NCBI GenBank assembly: GCA_934667095.1
Contig: CAKULE010000006.1
Coordinates: 1 to 64,000, forward strand
DNA: 64,000 nucleotides
DNA from: an uncultured Oscillospiraceae bacterium
Lineage (GTDB): Bacteria; Bacillota; Clostridia; Oscillospirales; Oscillospiraceae
Direction: 5' to 3'
Shown one piece after another: positions 17,616 to 23,938 of this stretch (positions within the stretch are counted from its first letter, which is position 1; every line of letters starts with the position of its first letter). The position numbers and the translations under genes are program-made. The notes beneath the pieces were generated by a model. The model saw only the letters and a program-made list of their open reading frames with translations, was not told where the DNA came from and did not search any database.

Positions 17616-18053
17616 ATGATCCATCTGGAGCCCGTGGGCCCGGACAACTGGCGGGAGCCCCTGGCAGTCCGGGAGGATCAGCGGCACTTCGTCTCCGACG
17701 GGGCGTGGACGCTGGCCCGTGCCTGGGCCTACCGGGAGTACAACAGTGTGGCCAAGGTCATCTATCATGATGACGAGCCGATTGGTATGCTGATGTACTA
17801 CGACTGGCCGGAGGAGAAGAGGTACGTCTTCAGCCAGCTGTTCATCGACCAGCGCTGGCAGGGCAGGGGGTTCGGCCGCCGGGCGGCGGAGCTGGCTCTG
17901 GATGAGATGCGCGCCGCCGGCAGGTACAGTCAGGTGGTCCTCTGCTACGTGGAGGGGGACGAGCCCGCCATGCGGCTCTACCAGTCCTTGGGCTTCGTCC
18001 ACACCGGCGAGGCCGACGAGGGCGAGATTGAAATGCTCCTGAGGCATCTGTGA
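17616..18053 (+). CDS. GNAT-family N-acetyltransferase
   Basis: A 145-aa GNAT acetyltransferase: the acetyl-CoA-binding segment is QRWQGRGFGRRAAELALDEM and the last strand region is EGDEPAMRLYQSLGFVHTGE. N-terminal motifs suggest a diamine/spermidine-acetyltransferase-like subgroup (LAVREDQRHFVS..WTLARAWAY), but the substrate cannot be read from sequence. Three bases after the aminopeptidase stop; a strong terminator follows. Confidence 0.85.
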   Translation: MIHLEPVGPDNWREPLAVREDQRHFVSDGAWTLARAWAYREYNSVAKVIYHDDEPIGMLMYYDWPEEKRYVFSQLFIDQRWQGRGFGRRAAELALDEMRAAGRYSQVVLCYVEGDEPAMRLYQSLGFVHTGEADEGEIEMLLRHL

Positions 18054-18062
18054 CGCATAGAA

Positions 18063-18104
18063 AGCACCCCTTTTGCGGACAATACCGCAAAAGGGGGCTT
18101 TTTT
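18063..18104 (+). terminator. Rho-independent terminator directly abutting the tepA start codon
   Basis: A GC-rich stem (ccccttttgcgg at 18067-18078 paired with ccgcaaaagggg at 18085-18096) is followed by T6 at 18099-18104. The next base is the A of the ATG of the protease gene. The hairpin ends the preceding operon, but it also occupies the place where that gene's RBS would be. Confidence 0.8.
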
Positions 18105-18803
18105 ATGTCAGGACCGACACCCAAAGACGAGGAGCAGGGCACGCTGGAGCGGCAGATCGAGGACACGGGCTCCGCCGCCGTGATCACCCGGGACGGCGTG
18201 ATCCACACCCTGACCATCATTGGCCAGATCGAGGGCCATCAGGCCGCGCAGGAGGGAGCCAAGACTACAAAGTACGAGCACGTCCTGCCGCTGCTCACCG
18301 CCATTGAGGAGAGCGACGAGGCCGGCGGCCTGCTCATCCTGCTGAACACCATGGGGGGCGACATCGAGGCCGGCCTGGCCATTGCGGAGATGATCGCCGG
18401 CATGCGCAAGCCCACGGTGTCGCTGGTGCTGGGTGGGGGACATTCCATCGGCGTGCCGCTGGCGGTGGCGGCCCAGACGTCCTTCATCGTGCCCTCCGGG
18501 GCCATGACCATCCATCCGGTGCGGCTCAATGGCCTTGTCATCGGCGTCAGCCAGACCTTCCGCTATTTCGAGCGCATTCAGGACCGCATCTGTGACTTTG
18601 TCACCCGGCACAGCGCCATTTCCCGGGAAAAGTTCGAAGGCCTCATGCTCAACACCCAGGAGATGACCACGGACATGGGCAGCGTGATCTACGGCGAGCA
18701 GGCGGTGGAGCTGGGCCTCATCGACCGCCTGGGCACCCTGGGGGACGCGCTGGACTGCCTGCACGGGCAGATGCGGGCCCGGCGGCAGGGCAGCCGGGCC
18801 TGA
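18105..18803 (+). CDS. TepA-like (ClpP-fold) serine protease
   Basis: A 232-aa ClpP-superfamily protein resembling B. subtilis TepA/YmfB (translocation-enhancing protein): HTLTIIGQIEGH, LLILLNTMGGDIEAGLAIAEM, the nucleophile region LGGGHSIGVPLAVAA (Ser in GHSIG) and AMTIHPVRLNG with the His. It acts in the cytoplasm or at the membrane; its natural substrate is unclear. The ATG at 18105 has no Shine-Dalgarno because a terminator T-run lies right before it, so translation may be leaderless or use a later start. A terminator follows at 18815. Confidence 0.85.
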   Translation: MSGPTPKDEEQGTLERQIEDTGSAAVITRDGVIHTLTIIGQIEGHQAAQEGAKTTKYEHVLPLLTAIEESDEAGGLLILLNTMGGDIEAGLAIAEMIAGMRKPTVSLVLGGGHSIGVPLAVAAQTSFIVPSGAMTIHPVRLNGLVIGVSQTFRYFERIQDRICDFVTRHSAISREKFEGLMLNTQEMTTDMGSVIYGEQAVELGLIDRLGTLGDALDCLHGQMRARRQGSRA

Positions 18804-18814
18804 ACCGGAGAGGC

Positions 18815-18848
18815 ATCCCCGCCGGGCCGTTCCGGCGGGGATATTTCT
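18815..18848 (+). terminator. Terminator after the TepA-like gene
   Basis: ATCCCCGCCGG and CCGGCGGGGAT form an 11-bp stem around GCCGTT (18815-18842), followed by ATTTCT. It separates the protease gene from the tRNA promoter. Confidence 0.7.
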
Positions 18849-18870
18849 GGCGGAAAAGCGCAAGTTGTGA

Positions 18871-18899
18871 TTGACAAGGCAGGCATCCTGTGGTAAGAT
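18871..18899 (+). promoter_or_regulatory. Promoter of the tRNA-Ser pair
   Basis: A perfect TTGACA (18871-18876), a 17-bp spacer and TAAGAT (18894-18899) lie 28 bp ahead of the first tRNA-Ser. This strength suits stable RNA. Confidence 0.78.
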
Positions 18900-18927
18900 A
18901 ATCCTTGCATTTGGGCCGTTTCCATGT

Positions 18928-19014
18928 GGAGAGGTGTCCGAGTGGTTTAAGGAGCTGGTCTTGAAAACCAGTGACTCGCAAGAGCCGTGGGTTCGAATCC
19001 CACCCTCTCCGCCA
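18928..19014 (+). tRNA. tRNA-Ser(TGA)
   Basis: 87 nt including CCA. Acceptor stem GGAGAGG/CCTCTCC, anticodon loop CTTGAAA with anticodon TGA (reads UCA codons), the long variable arm typical of tRNA-Ser, T-loop GGTTCGAATCC, and an encoded CCA end. Confidence 0.95.
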
Positions 19015-19041
19015 ATTTCATAACTGCGCTGAATTCGACTT

Positions 19042-19133
19042 GCGGAAGTACCCAAGAGGCCGAAGGGGCTCCCCTGCTAAGGGAGTAGGCGTCTAAACAG
19101 CGCGCGAGGGTTCAAATCCCTCCTTCCGCGCCA
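19042..19133 (+). tRNA. tRNA-Ser(GCT), prophage integration target
   Basis: 92 nt including CCA. Acceptor stem GCGGAAG/CTTCCGC, anticodon stem CTCCC/GGGAG with loop CTGCTAA (anticodon GCT, reads AGC/AGU), long variable arm and T-loop GGTTCAAATCC. Its last 27 bases are the left attachment repeat, so the tRNA remains whole after integration. It shares a promoter with the preceding tRNA-Ser. Confidence 0.95.
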
Positions 19134-19135
19134 AA
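19107..19135 (+). repeat. attL: left copy of the 29-bp prophage attachment repeat
   Basis: A 29-bp stretch covering the T-arm, acceptor stem and CCA of tRNA-Ser(GCT) recurs exactly at 51309-51337. Use of a tRNA 3' end as the crossover site is standard for tyrosine integrases. Confidence 0.93.
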
Positions 19136-19163
19136 CCCCGGAATCGCATGATTCCGGGGTTTT
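19135..19163 (+). terminator. Phage-borne terminator after tRNA-Ser(GCT)
   Basis: ACCCCGGAATC-GCAT-GATTCCGGGGT followed by TTTT. It lies on the phage side of attL, so after integration it replaces the host terminator that was moved to the right of attR. Confidence 0.8.
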
Positions 19164-19264
19164 GCTATCACTATGCGGGGTTGAGGGCTTTTTAGACGGT
19201 GCAGACAATGTCTGTTCAAGGAGGGTAAATGCACCTCTTATGACACAGAAACTACACAGGAAAG

Positions 19265-20317
19265 CTATTGCTGGGGCTCACCTTGGGTAGCCTCGGCAAT
19301 TTTTTTGTTGATGGCTTCGGCGGTCTTCTGCCTTCGGACAGCGAGGATATGGGTGTAGGTGTCATTTGTCATGGCGGCTGTTGAGTGTCCCAGCAGGTAT
19401 TGCCGGTCCTTGAGGTCGAGGCCGCTGTCCAGCAGGATGGTCGCATAGCTGTGGCGCAGTTGATGGGCAGTGCAGTGGATGCCGGTGTCTCTGGCATAGT
19501 GCTTCCAGCGCATTTCATATTCTCCCTCACCATAGGGTGTCAGCCCTCCATCAGAGGAAAACAGGAAGGACTCCCGCCCCAGCTTGCGGGGGAGCTTGTC
19601 AGCCAGCGGATCAAGAATCGGCACCGTGCGCACTCCGCTCTCGGTTTTGGGGGCTTTGATCTTCGGTTTGCGGTTCTCGTAGTATACCGACTTTCTCACA
19701 TAGATCTCCCGCTCCCGCAGGTTGATGTCCTTTCCTTGTATGGCAAGGGCCTCCCCCTTGCGCAGGCCGGTATAGAGAAGAAAAAAGGGAAGCAGCCACG
19801 TGTCTGCGTGCTCCCGGATGCGTTGAATGTCCTCATCCGAAGCCGGCTGCCGGTATGACTTTTTCAAATCCCTTGGGATGGTAACCTCGGCACAGGGATT
19901 CAGGCTGATGTCTCCATGCTCCACGGCCCAACGGCAGATCATGTTGATCATCTGGCGCTGGGTAATCACGGTTTTCTTTGCTCGCCCCGGCGCAAACTTA
20001 TCGATATAGGCCTTGATCTGTGGCGGCGTAATGCTGCGGATGGGGAGCCTGCCAAAGTGCTCCACAGCACGGTCATAGGCCGCATTATAGCTGCGCAGGG
20101 TGTTGGGGGCCAGCTTGGGAAACCGATCATTGCAGAAGTCCCGTGCCACGGCTGCAAAATCCCGGCCGCGCTGGACGTCCTCCCGATAAGCAATCATTTT
20201 GCGCTCCACCTCGGCATCAGTCGCGCCACGGAATGCTACACGCTTCCCGTTGATGACACGGATCGCCTCATGCAGACCATCGGGGCGGACGTAGTAGCGG
20301 GCCTTTCTTTTTCCCAT
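19265..20317 (-). CDS. int: Tyrosine site-specific integrase
   Basis: A 350-aa tyrosine recombinase that integrates and, with an excision factor, excises the prophage. The N-terminal part (about 1-60) is arm-binding-like (RYYVRPDGLHEAIRVINGKRVAFRG), followed by a SAM-like core-binding domain and a catalytic domain with TGLRKGEALAIQ (first Arg), HQLRHSYATILL (His-x-x-Arg), LLGHS (His) and the nucleophile Tyr in NDTYTHI. Length fits phage integrases. The start ending at 20317 is chosen because a strong GGAGGA lies just upstream; the longer frame passes through palindrome 1. It reads toward attL, as usual. Confidence 0.93.
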   Translation of the reverse strand: MGKRKARYYVRPDGLHEAIRVINGKRVAFRGATDAEVERKMIAYREDVQRGRDFAAVARDFCNDRFPKLAPNTLRSYNAAYDRAVEHFGRLPIRSITPPQIKAYIDKFAPGRAKKTVITQRQMINMICRWAVEHGDISLNPCAEVTIPRDLKKSYRQPASDEDIQRIREHADTWLLPFFLLYTGLRKGEALAIQGKDINLREREIYVRKSVYYENRKPKIKAPKTESGVRTVPILDPLADKLPRKLGRESFLFSSDGGLTPYGEGEYEMRWKHYARDTGIHCTAHQLRHSYATILLDSGLDLKDRQYLLGHSTAAMTNDTYTHILAVRRQKTAEAINKKIAEATQGEPQQ

Positions 20318-20331
20318 GGTATCCCTCCTCC

Positions 20332-20355
20332 AAATCCGCAAACGCATGCGGATTT
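20332..20355. repeat. 24-bp palindrome, copy 1 (integrase leader)
   Basis: Arms AAATCCGCA and TGCGGATTT around the 6-base centre AACGCA. It lies immediately upstream of the integrase RBS. The same palindrome occurs at 20418-20441 and 26761-26784 and nowhere else that I could find in the window. Confidence 0.85.
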
Positions 20356-20389
20356 GCGCACAAATGTTCGATTCAGCGTTCTTTTTTAA

Positions 20390-20416
20390 CCTCCCCCGAA
20401 GCCGGGGGAGGTTTTT
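20390..20416 (+). terminator. Rightward terminator between palindromes 1 and 2
   Basis: CCTCCCCCG-AAG-CCGGGGGAGG forms a stable stem, followed on the + strand by TTTTTC. It would stop transcription entering from the attL side; on the - strand only two T residues follow. Confidence 0.6.
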
Positions 20417-20417
20417 C

Positions 20418-20441
20418 AAATCCGCAGACGTTTGCGGATTT
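20418..20441. repeat. 24-bp palindrome, copy 2 (between hepT and int)
   Basis: Identical arms AAATCCGCA/TGCGGATTT with centre GACGTT. Copy 1 lies 86 bp to the left, with a hairpin between the two. Confidence 0.85.
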
Positions 20442-20449
20442 CAGAAATT

Positions 20450-20866
20450 TCAATGCTCGAGTGTCTGTCCTTCGTAGAGAAGAAGGAGGGCACGGAGCGG
20501 ATCGAGAAAGTCGCCGCAGATCTGCCGTGCGATGGCGGCGGCAGTGGCTTCATCATAAACATGCGAGGTCAAGTTGCGGGCGGTGAGGATATTGTTCCAG
20601 ACCTCGCTGTCCTTGATCACGCCGGCGGAAAAGGCTTCCTTTAGGATACCCCGAGGCGACGCAATGGAAAGCACCATGCCCTGGTCCTCCAGGTATTCCT
20701 TGACAGACTTCCAGGCCAGCTCCACGGTGAACTCGAAGCGCTGGATGAGCCCGTCCCGATACAGGGAATCCTCCGGGGCCTGCTGATAGCGGGCGACGGC
20801 CTCCTCCAGTTGGGCGAGGGCGTGCTTGTAATTACTGATCTTTTGCAGCATAGAGGACCACACCAT
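20450..20866 (-). CDS. hepT: HepT-like HEPN RNase toxin (HI0074 family)
   Basis: A 138-aa all-helical HEPN protein with the RX4HXY RNase motif as RNLTSHVY (Arg97, His102, Tyr104 counting from the start at 20866). In studied HEPN-MNT modules HepT cleaves RNA and the partner MntA silences it by AMPylating this Tyr. It overlaps the end of mntA, so the two are coupled. The start may instead be the ATG ending at 20851; neither has a strong RBS. It is expressed leftward in the same direction as the repressor, so it is probably active in the lysogen. Confidence 0.83.
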   Translation of the reverse strand: MVWSSMLQKISNYKHALAQLEEAVARYQQAPEDSLYRDGLIQRFEFTVELAWKSVKEYLEDQGMVLSIASPRGILKEAFSAGVIKDSEVWNNILTARNLTSHVYDEATAAAIARQICGDFLDPLRALLLLYEGQTLEH

Positions 20867-21119
20867 CCTTTTCGATATTATGCAGGAACGCGGGAGCCAT
20901 GTCGGTCGAGATATGGACGATGTCCAGCTTCAGCAGGGTGGGCAGTTCCTCCGCCTCCAGCCAGAAGGCCCCGCGCTCCGCCTCCGGCATACCGTACACG
21001 GCAAGATCGACATCGCTCTGAGCGTGGAAATCGCCCCGGGCCCGGGAGCCAAAGAGCACAAGCCGCCGGGCGCCGTGCCGCTGCGCCAGCGCGGCAAGCT
21101 GATGATAGAGCCGTTCCAT
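20832..21119 (-). CDS. mntA: MntA-like minimal nucleotidyltransferase antitoxin
   Basis: A 95-aa nucleotidyltransferase with the full GSX10DXD signature (Gly24-Ser25 and Asp36-Val-Asp38 in GSRARGDFHAQSDVD). It is the expected antitoxin for the adjacent HepT, transferring AMP to the toxin. The start ending at 21119 is chosen from the family N-terminus (MERLYHQLAALAQRHGARRLVLFGS). It is encoded between the repressor and hepT, a lysogeny-module position used for defence or addiction cargo. Confidence 0.85.
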   Translation of the reverse strand: MERLYHQLAALAQRHGARRLVLFGSRARGDFHAQSDVDLAVYGMPEAERGAFWLEAEELPTLLKLDIVHISTDMAPAFLHNIEKDGVVLYAAKDQ

Positions 21120-21132
21120 CGCCGCGCACCTC

Positions 21133-21888
21133 TCAATACTTCGCCCGGAGCTCAACCACCTTGCCGATGACTCGGACAGGGAGGCGCTCCACGTCGGCAC
21201 AACTGTAAAACTGGACATCATGCACCGGGTTGGTCGGGATCAGCGAGATCCCGTCCGGCCCGTATTTTATTTTCTTCACGGTGGCGCTGTCGCCGTTGAC
21301 CAACACCACCACGGTGTCGCCGGTCTCGGCGGAGTCCTGTTTACGGACGATGACCACGTCGCCGTCCCGCATGCGGGGCTCCATGCTGTCGCCCTTGATC
21401 CGCAGGCCGAAGAACTCGCCGGTAGCGGCCAGGGCCCCATCGATCTCCTCGTAGTCCACCACGTCGGTGATGGCTTCGATGGGGATACCGGCGGCCACGT
21501 CGCCCAGTACAGGGATACGGGAAGCGGTGACTAAGTCTAATACGTGCTGGTAGCCATGAGTTAATGCGTAAATTGTGTCGTGGCTCAACGCAAGTGATTC
21601 CTGCAGTGAGGATATGCGTCGCTGAGAATCTAATAGGGCCGCAGATTGTGGGCTTCTATACTTTTCGCCGGAACCAAAAAGAAGCCAACTTGGCGATGTG
21701 TTGAGTGCGGTGCAGAGAAGGCCGATTTTCCCAGCAAAAGAATTACTTTTCCCCTTTTTCCAGTCAGTGACTGTTTGAGGAGAAACTTGCATCATATCCG
21801 CAAAATCTTTTTGCGTGATACCAGAATCATCTAGCAAAGTGAAAATGCGATCTCGCATGGAATCGTATTCTACGTTAAAATCGCTCAA
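21133..21888 (-). CDS. LexA/cI-type phage repressor with S24 peptidase domain
   Basis: A 251-aa repressor. Residues about 12-75 are an HTH_XRE DNA-binding domain (ITQKDFADMMQVSPQTVTDWKKG), then a linker, then a self-cleaving S24 domain: cleavage site Ala133-Gly134 (VAAGIP), catalytic Ser168 (GDSMEP) and Lys205 (SATVKKI). This predicts RecA-stimulated autocleavage and SOS induction. It starts with TTG at 21888, with AGGAGG about 9 bp upstream. It should bind the two AATCAGA-N5-TCTGATT operators just upstream and hold the rightward promoter off. Confidence 0.9.
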   Translation of the reverse strand: MSDFNVEYDSMRDRIFTLLDDSGITQKDFADMMQVSPQTVTDWKKGKSNSFAGKIGLLCTALNTSPSWLLFGSGEKYRSPQSAALLDSQRRISSLQESLALSHDTIYALTHGYQHVLDLVTASRIPVLGDVAAGIPIEAITDVVDYEEIDGALAATGEFFGLRIKGDSMEPRMRDGDVVIVRKQDSAETGDTVVVLVNGDSATVKKIKYGPDGISLIPTNPVHDVQFYSCADVERLPVRVIGKVVELRAKY

Positions 21889-21917
21889 AATTGCGACCTC
21901 CTATTTGGACAGATTCG

Positions 21918-21946
21918 CCATAAATCAGAAAAAATCTGATTTATGG
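21918..21946. promoter_or_regulatory. Repressor operator 1
   Basis: A perfect 29-bp palindrome with 12-bp arms around A5; the core AATCAGA-N5-TCTGATT lies at 21923-21941. It sits next to the -35 box of the rightward promoter in the divergent repressor/Cro-like intergenic region. Confidence 0.8.
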
Positions 21947-21975
21947 TTGACAATCAGAAAAAATCTGATTAGTAT
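21947..21975 (+). promoter_or_regulatory. Rightward early promoter (PR-like)
   Basis: A perfect TTGACA (21947-21952), 17-bp spacer and TAGTAT (21970-21975), driving the Cro-like gene and the early operon. Operator 2 covers the spacer exactly, so repressor binding must exclude RNA polymerase. Confidence 0.75.
21952..21970. promoter_or_regulatory. Repressor operator 2
   Basis: A second AATCAGA-AAAAA-TCTGATT, identical in its 19-bp core to operator 1 and centred 29 bp from it. It fills the spacer between the -35 and -10 boxes of the rightward promoter. Confidence 0.82.
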
Positions 21976-22045
21976 ATACATAAAAACAAGTATAACTTAA
22001 CACATCAAAAGCAATATCGCAAGACTTTTCTGTAAGGAGGTAGTT

Positions 22046-22279
22046 ATGAAAATTTTAGAGTGTCGAAAGGCAGCGAAAATGACGAGGAAAAGATTGGCAC
22101 AGGATCTTGGAGTATCGAGTACTGCTGTTTATCTATGGGAAGTAGGAAAGGCAACTCCTCGGCTTCAAAATTTGATTGAGATGTCAAGGATTTTGGGATG
22201 TACAGTTGGGGATCTAATTGGCGAAGAAACTGAACCATACACCGAGGAGGCCCGGGCCGTCCGGCCCACAGCGTCATAA
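22046..22279 (+). CDS. Cro-like HTH_XRE regulator
   Basis: A 77-aa protein, mostly a single HTH_XRE domain (MTRKRLAQDLGVSSTAVYLWEVGKA), divergent from the repressor. By position and size it should act like Cro, binding the same operators to favour lytic growth. AAGGAGG lies 9 bp upstream of the ATG. First gene of the rightward early operon. Confidence 0.82.
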   Translation: MKILECRKAAKMTRKRLAQDLGVSSTAVYLWEVGKATPRLQNLIEMSRILGCTVGDLIGEETEPYTEEARAVRPTAS

Positions 22280-22303
22280 TACACCGGCAGGAGGTGATTG
22301 ACC

Positions 22304-22753
22304 ATGCAGAGAGATTGCAGAAATATCTATCAGACCGCCCGGAAAATCGCGGGCGTCACCCAGGAGCGGGCCGCCGAGATGCTGGGTCTGTCCGTGCGCT
22401 CCCTGGCGGACTACGAGTGCGGGGTGCGGGTGCCGCCCAACGAGGTGGTGGACCAGATGGTCACGTGCTACTGCTGTCATCAGTTAGCAGTGTGGCACAT
22501 CCGGGCCACGGTGGAGAGCGCCCGCAGTATTTTGCCGGAGGTCGCCCAGCTGCGCCTGCCGGAGGCGGTGCTCTGCCTTGTAGACACCATCTACGACTTT
22601 GCCGACGACAAGCTCGACCGCCAGCTGATCGATATGGCCCGGGACGGCGTGATCGACGAAACGGAGCGGCCCCAGTTCCGGCGGATCGTGGGGAAGCTGA
22701 ACAACATTGTGGCGGCGGCTGTGGCCATCAGCTGCCAGAGCGCGGAGAGATAG
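22304..22753 (+). CDS. HTH_XRE phage regulator
   Basis: A 149-150-aa protein. Residues about 6-55 are an HTH_XRE domain (ITQERAAEMLGLSVRSLADYECG-like, here with VTQERAAEML), followed by a mostly helical region ending in LNNIVAAAVAISCQ. It resembles the helix-turn-helix proteins seen second in early operons of Clostridia phages. GGAGG precedes the ATG at 22304. The exact target is unknown. Confidence 0.75.
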   Translation: MQRDCRNIYQTARKIAGVTQERAAEMLGLSVRSLADYECGVRVPPNEVVDQMVTCYCCHQLAVWHIRATVESARSILPEVAQLRLPEAVLCLVDTIYDFADDKLDRQLIDMARDGVIDETERPQFRRIVGKLNNIVAAAVAISCQSAER

Positions 22754-22763
22754 GAGGACGACC

Positions 22764-22970
22764 ATGTCACGAGAAAAGGAACTGTTCCGGGACAACCTTG
22801 TGCGGCTGGACGAGGCGTTTCCCGGACGGGAGCTTATCAAATTCGCGGACGCGGTGGACTACTGCGGGATTCCGTCGCGCACCGCCAGAGAGGACAAAAA
22901 ATTTCCGAAGCAGTTTGTGGGGAAGAATCTGTATGTCAGCAAGACGAAGCTCGCCAGCTATTTGGCATAA
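22764..22970 (+). CDS. Small winged-HTH/excisionase-like protein
   Basis: A 68-aa protein with a Xis/MerR-like pattern: FADAVDYCGIPSRTAREDKKFP then FVGKNLYVSKTKLASYL as recognition helix, wing and last helix. It could be the excision factor for the integrase, which otherwise has none nearby, or another early regulator. AGGAGG at the ATG 22764. No direct evidence for either role. Confidence 0.6.
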   Translation: MSREKELFRDNLVRLDEAFPGRELIKFADAVDYCGIPSRTAREDKKFPKQFVGKNLYVSKTKLASYLA

Positions 22971-23010
22971 AAAAGCCCCCGGCGAATGCGGGTACATTCA
23001 CCAGGGGCTC
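22969..23010 (-). terminator. Hairpin with T-run on the - strand
   Basis: AGCCCC pairs with GGGGCT and an inner GAATG with CATTC. On the - strand the stem is followed by CTTTTTT; on the + strand there is no T-run. It would block leftward transcription running back toward the switch region. Confidence 0.45.
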
Positions 23011-23083
23011 GGCAGTACAAGTACTACCATGAGAACAAATTTAGTTTACCATATTCGGCGGAAAATTGCAAGGGGGTGAGGGC

Positions 23084-23938
23084 GTGGCGCAGATCAGAAT
23101 CGAAAAATCCCAGGGTTTCACGGCGCTGGCCAACGAGGTCATCCAGAATCCGAAGCTGTCCTTAAAGGCGAAGGGGCTGTTGGCCTATATGCTGTCCGTC
23201 CCGGCAGACTGGGACTATTCCATATCCGGCCTGTCCGCCAAGTGCAGGGAGGGCAAGGCCGCCATCCGCAGCGCCATCGGGGAGCTGATGGAGGCCGGCC
23301 ACGTGACCCGCAGCGCCGTCCGCAAGGCCACCGGCACCATGGACGGCTACGAGTACGTGGTCTACGAACTGCCAAGACCGTCGTGCGAAAATCGGACGAC
23401 GGCAGAGGAGGAGCCACCGTCGTTCGGTTTTCCGACGTCGGATTTTCCGTCGTCGGAAAATCGAACGGAACAAAATAAGAACTTAACAAAGAAGAACTTA
23501 ACAGATACCCCCTATAGTCCCCCAGCGGGGGACGGGCCTGCCGAAGATCTACATACTCCGGAGCCGCCGAAGCAGGACGCCCCAGAGCCGCCGGAGCCCA
23601 AGCCCCGGAAGGGGCGACTGAAGGACTACAAGCCGGAGTGGTTCAATGCCTTCTGGGCCATCTATCCCCGGAAGGACGGGAAACAGGCGGCCTATAAGTC
23701 GTGGTGCAAACTCAAGCCAGACCGGCCCACCTGCCGGGCCATGGCGGCGGGGCTGGAGCGGGCCCGAACCTCCCGGCAGTGGACGAAGGACAACGGGGAG
23801 TTCATTCCCCACGCCTCCACATGGATCAACGGCCGTATGTGGGAGGACGAGGGTGTGGACCTGTCGCTGCTGCCGGCGGCGGCTGATTCCGGCGGCCGGT
23901 GCTGGGCCCCGGACCCGGAGGTGATCCCCGATGGATGA
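23084..23938 (+). CDS. Phage replication initiator/replisome organizer-like protein
   Basis: About 284 aa. The N-terminal part (1-100) is a winged-helix initiator domain (FTALANEVIQNPKLSLKAKGLLAYMLSVPADWDYSISGLS), then a Pro/Glu-rich linker, then a C-terminal FNAFWAIYPRKDGKQAAYKSW segment typical of phage replication organizers. It likely recognises the phage origin and loads the DnaB-type helicase encoded next. The start GTG 23084 (GGGGTGAG upstream) is preferred to a TTG at 23066. Its stop overlaps the helicase start by 8 nt. Confidence 0.78.
   Translation: MAQIRIEKSQGFTALANEVIQNPKLSLKAKGLLAYMLSVPADWDYSISGLSAKCREGKAAIRSAIGELMEAGHVTRSAVRKATGTMDGYEYVVYELPRPSCENRTTAEEEPPSFGFPTSDFPSSENRTEQNKNLTKKNLTDTPYSPPAGDGPAEDLHTPEPPKQDAPEPPEPKPRKGRLKDYKPEWFNAFWAIYPRKDGKQAAYKSWCKLKPDRPTCRAMAAGLERARTSRQWTKDNGEFIPHASTWINGRMWEDEGVDLSLLPAAADSGGRCWAPDPEVIPDG

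Noticed and set aside
20332..20441. Classical B. subtilis-type parS or CRISPR repeats
   Set aside because: The parS sequence TGTTCCACGTGAAACA does not occur, and the palindromes are not a regular spacer array; no CRISPR or cas gene is visible in the window.
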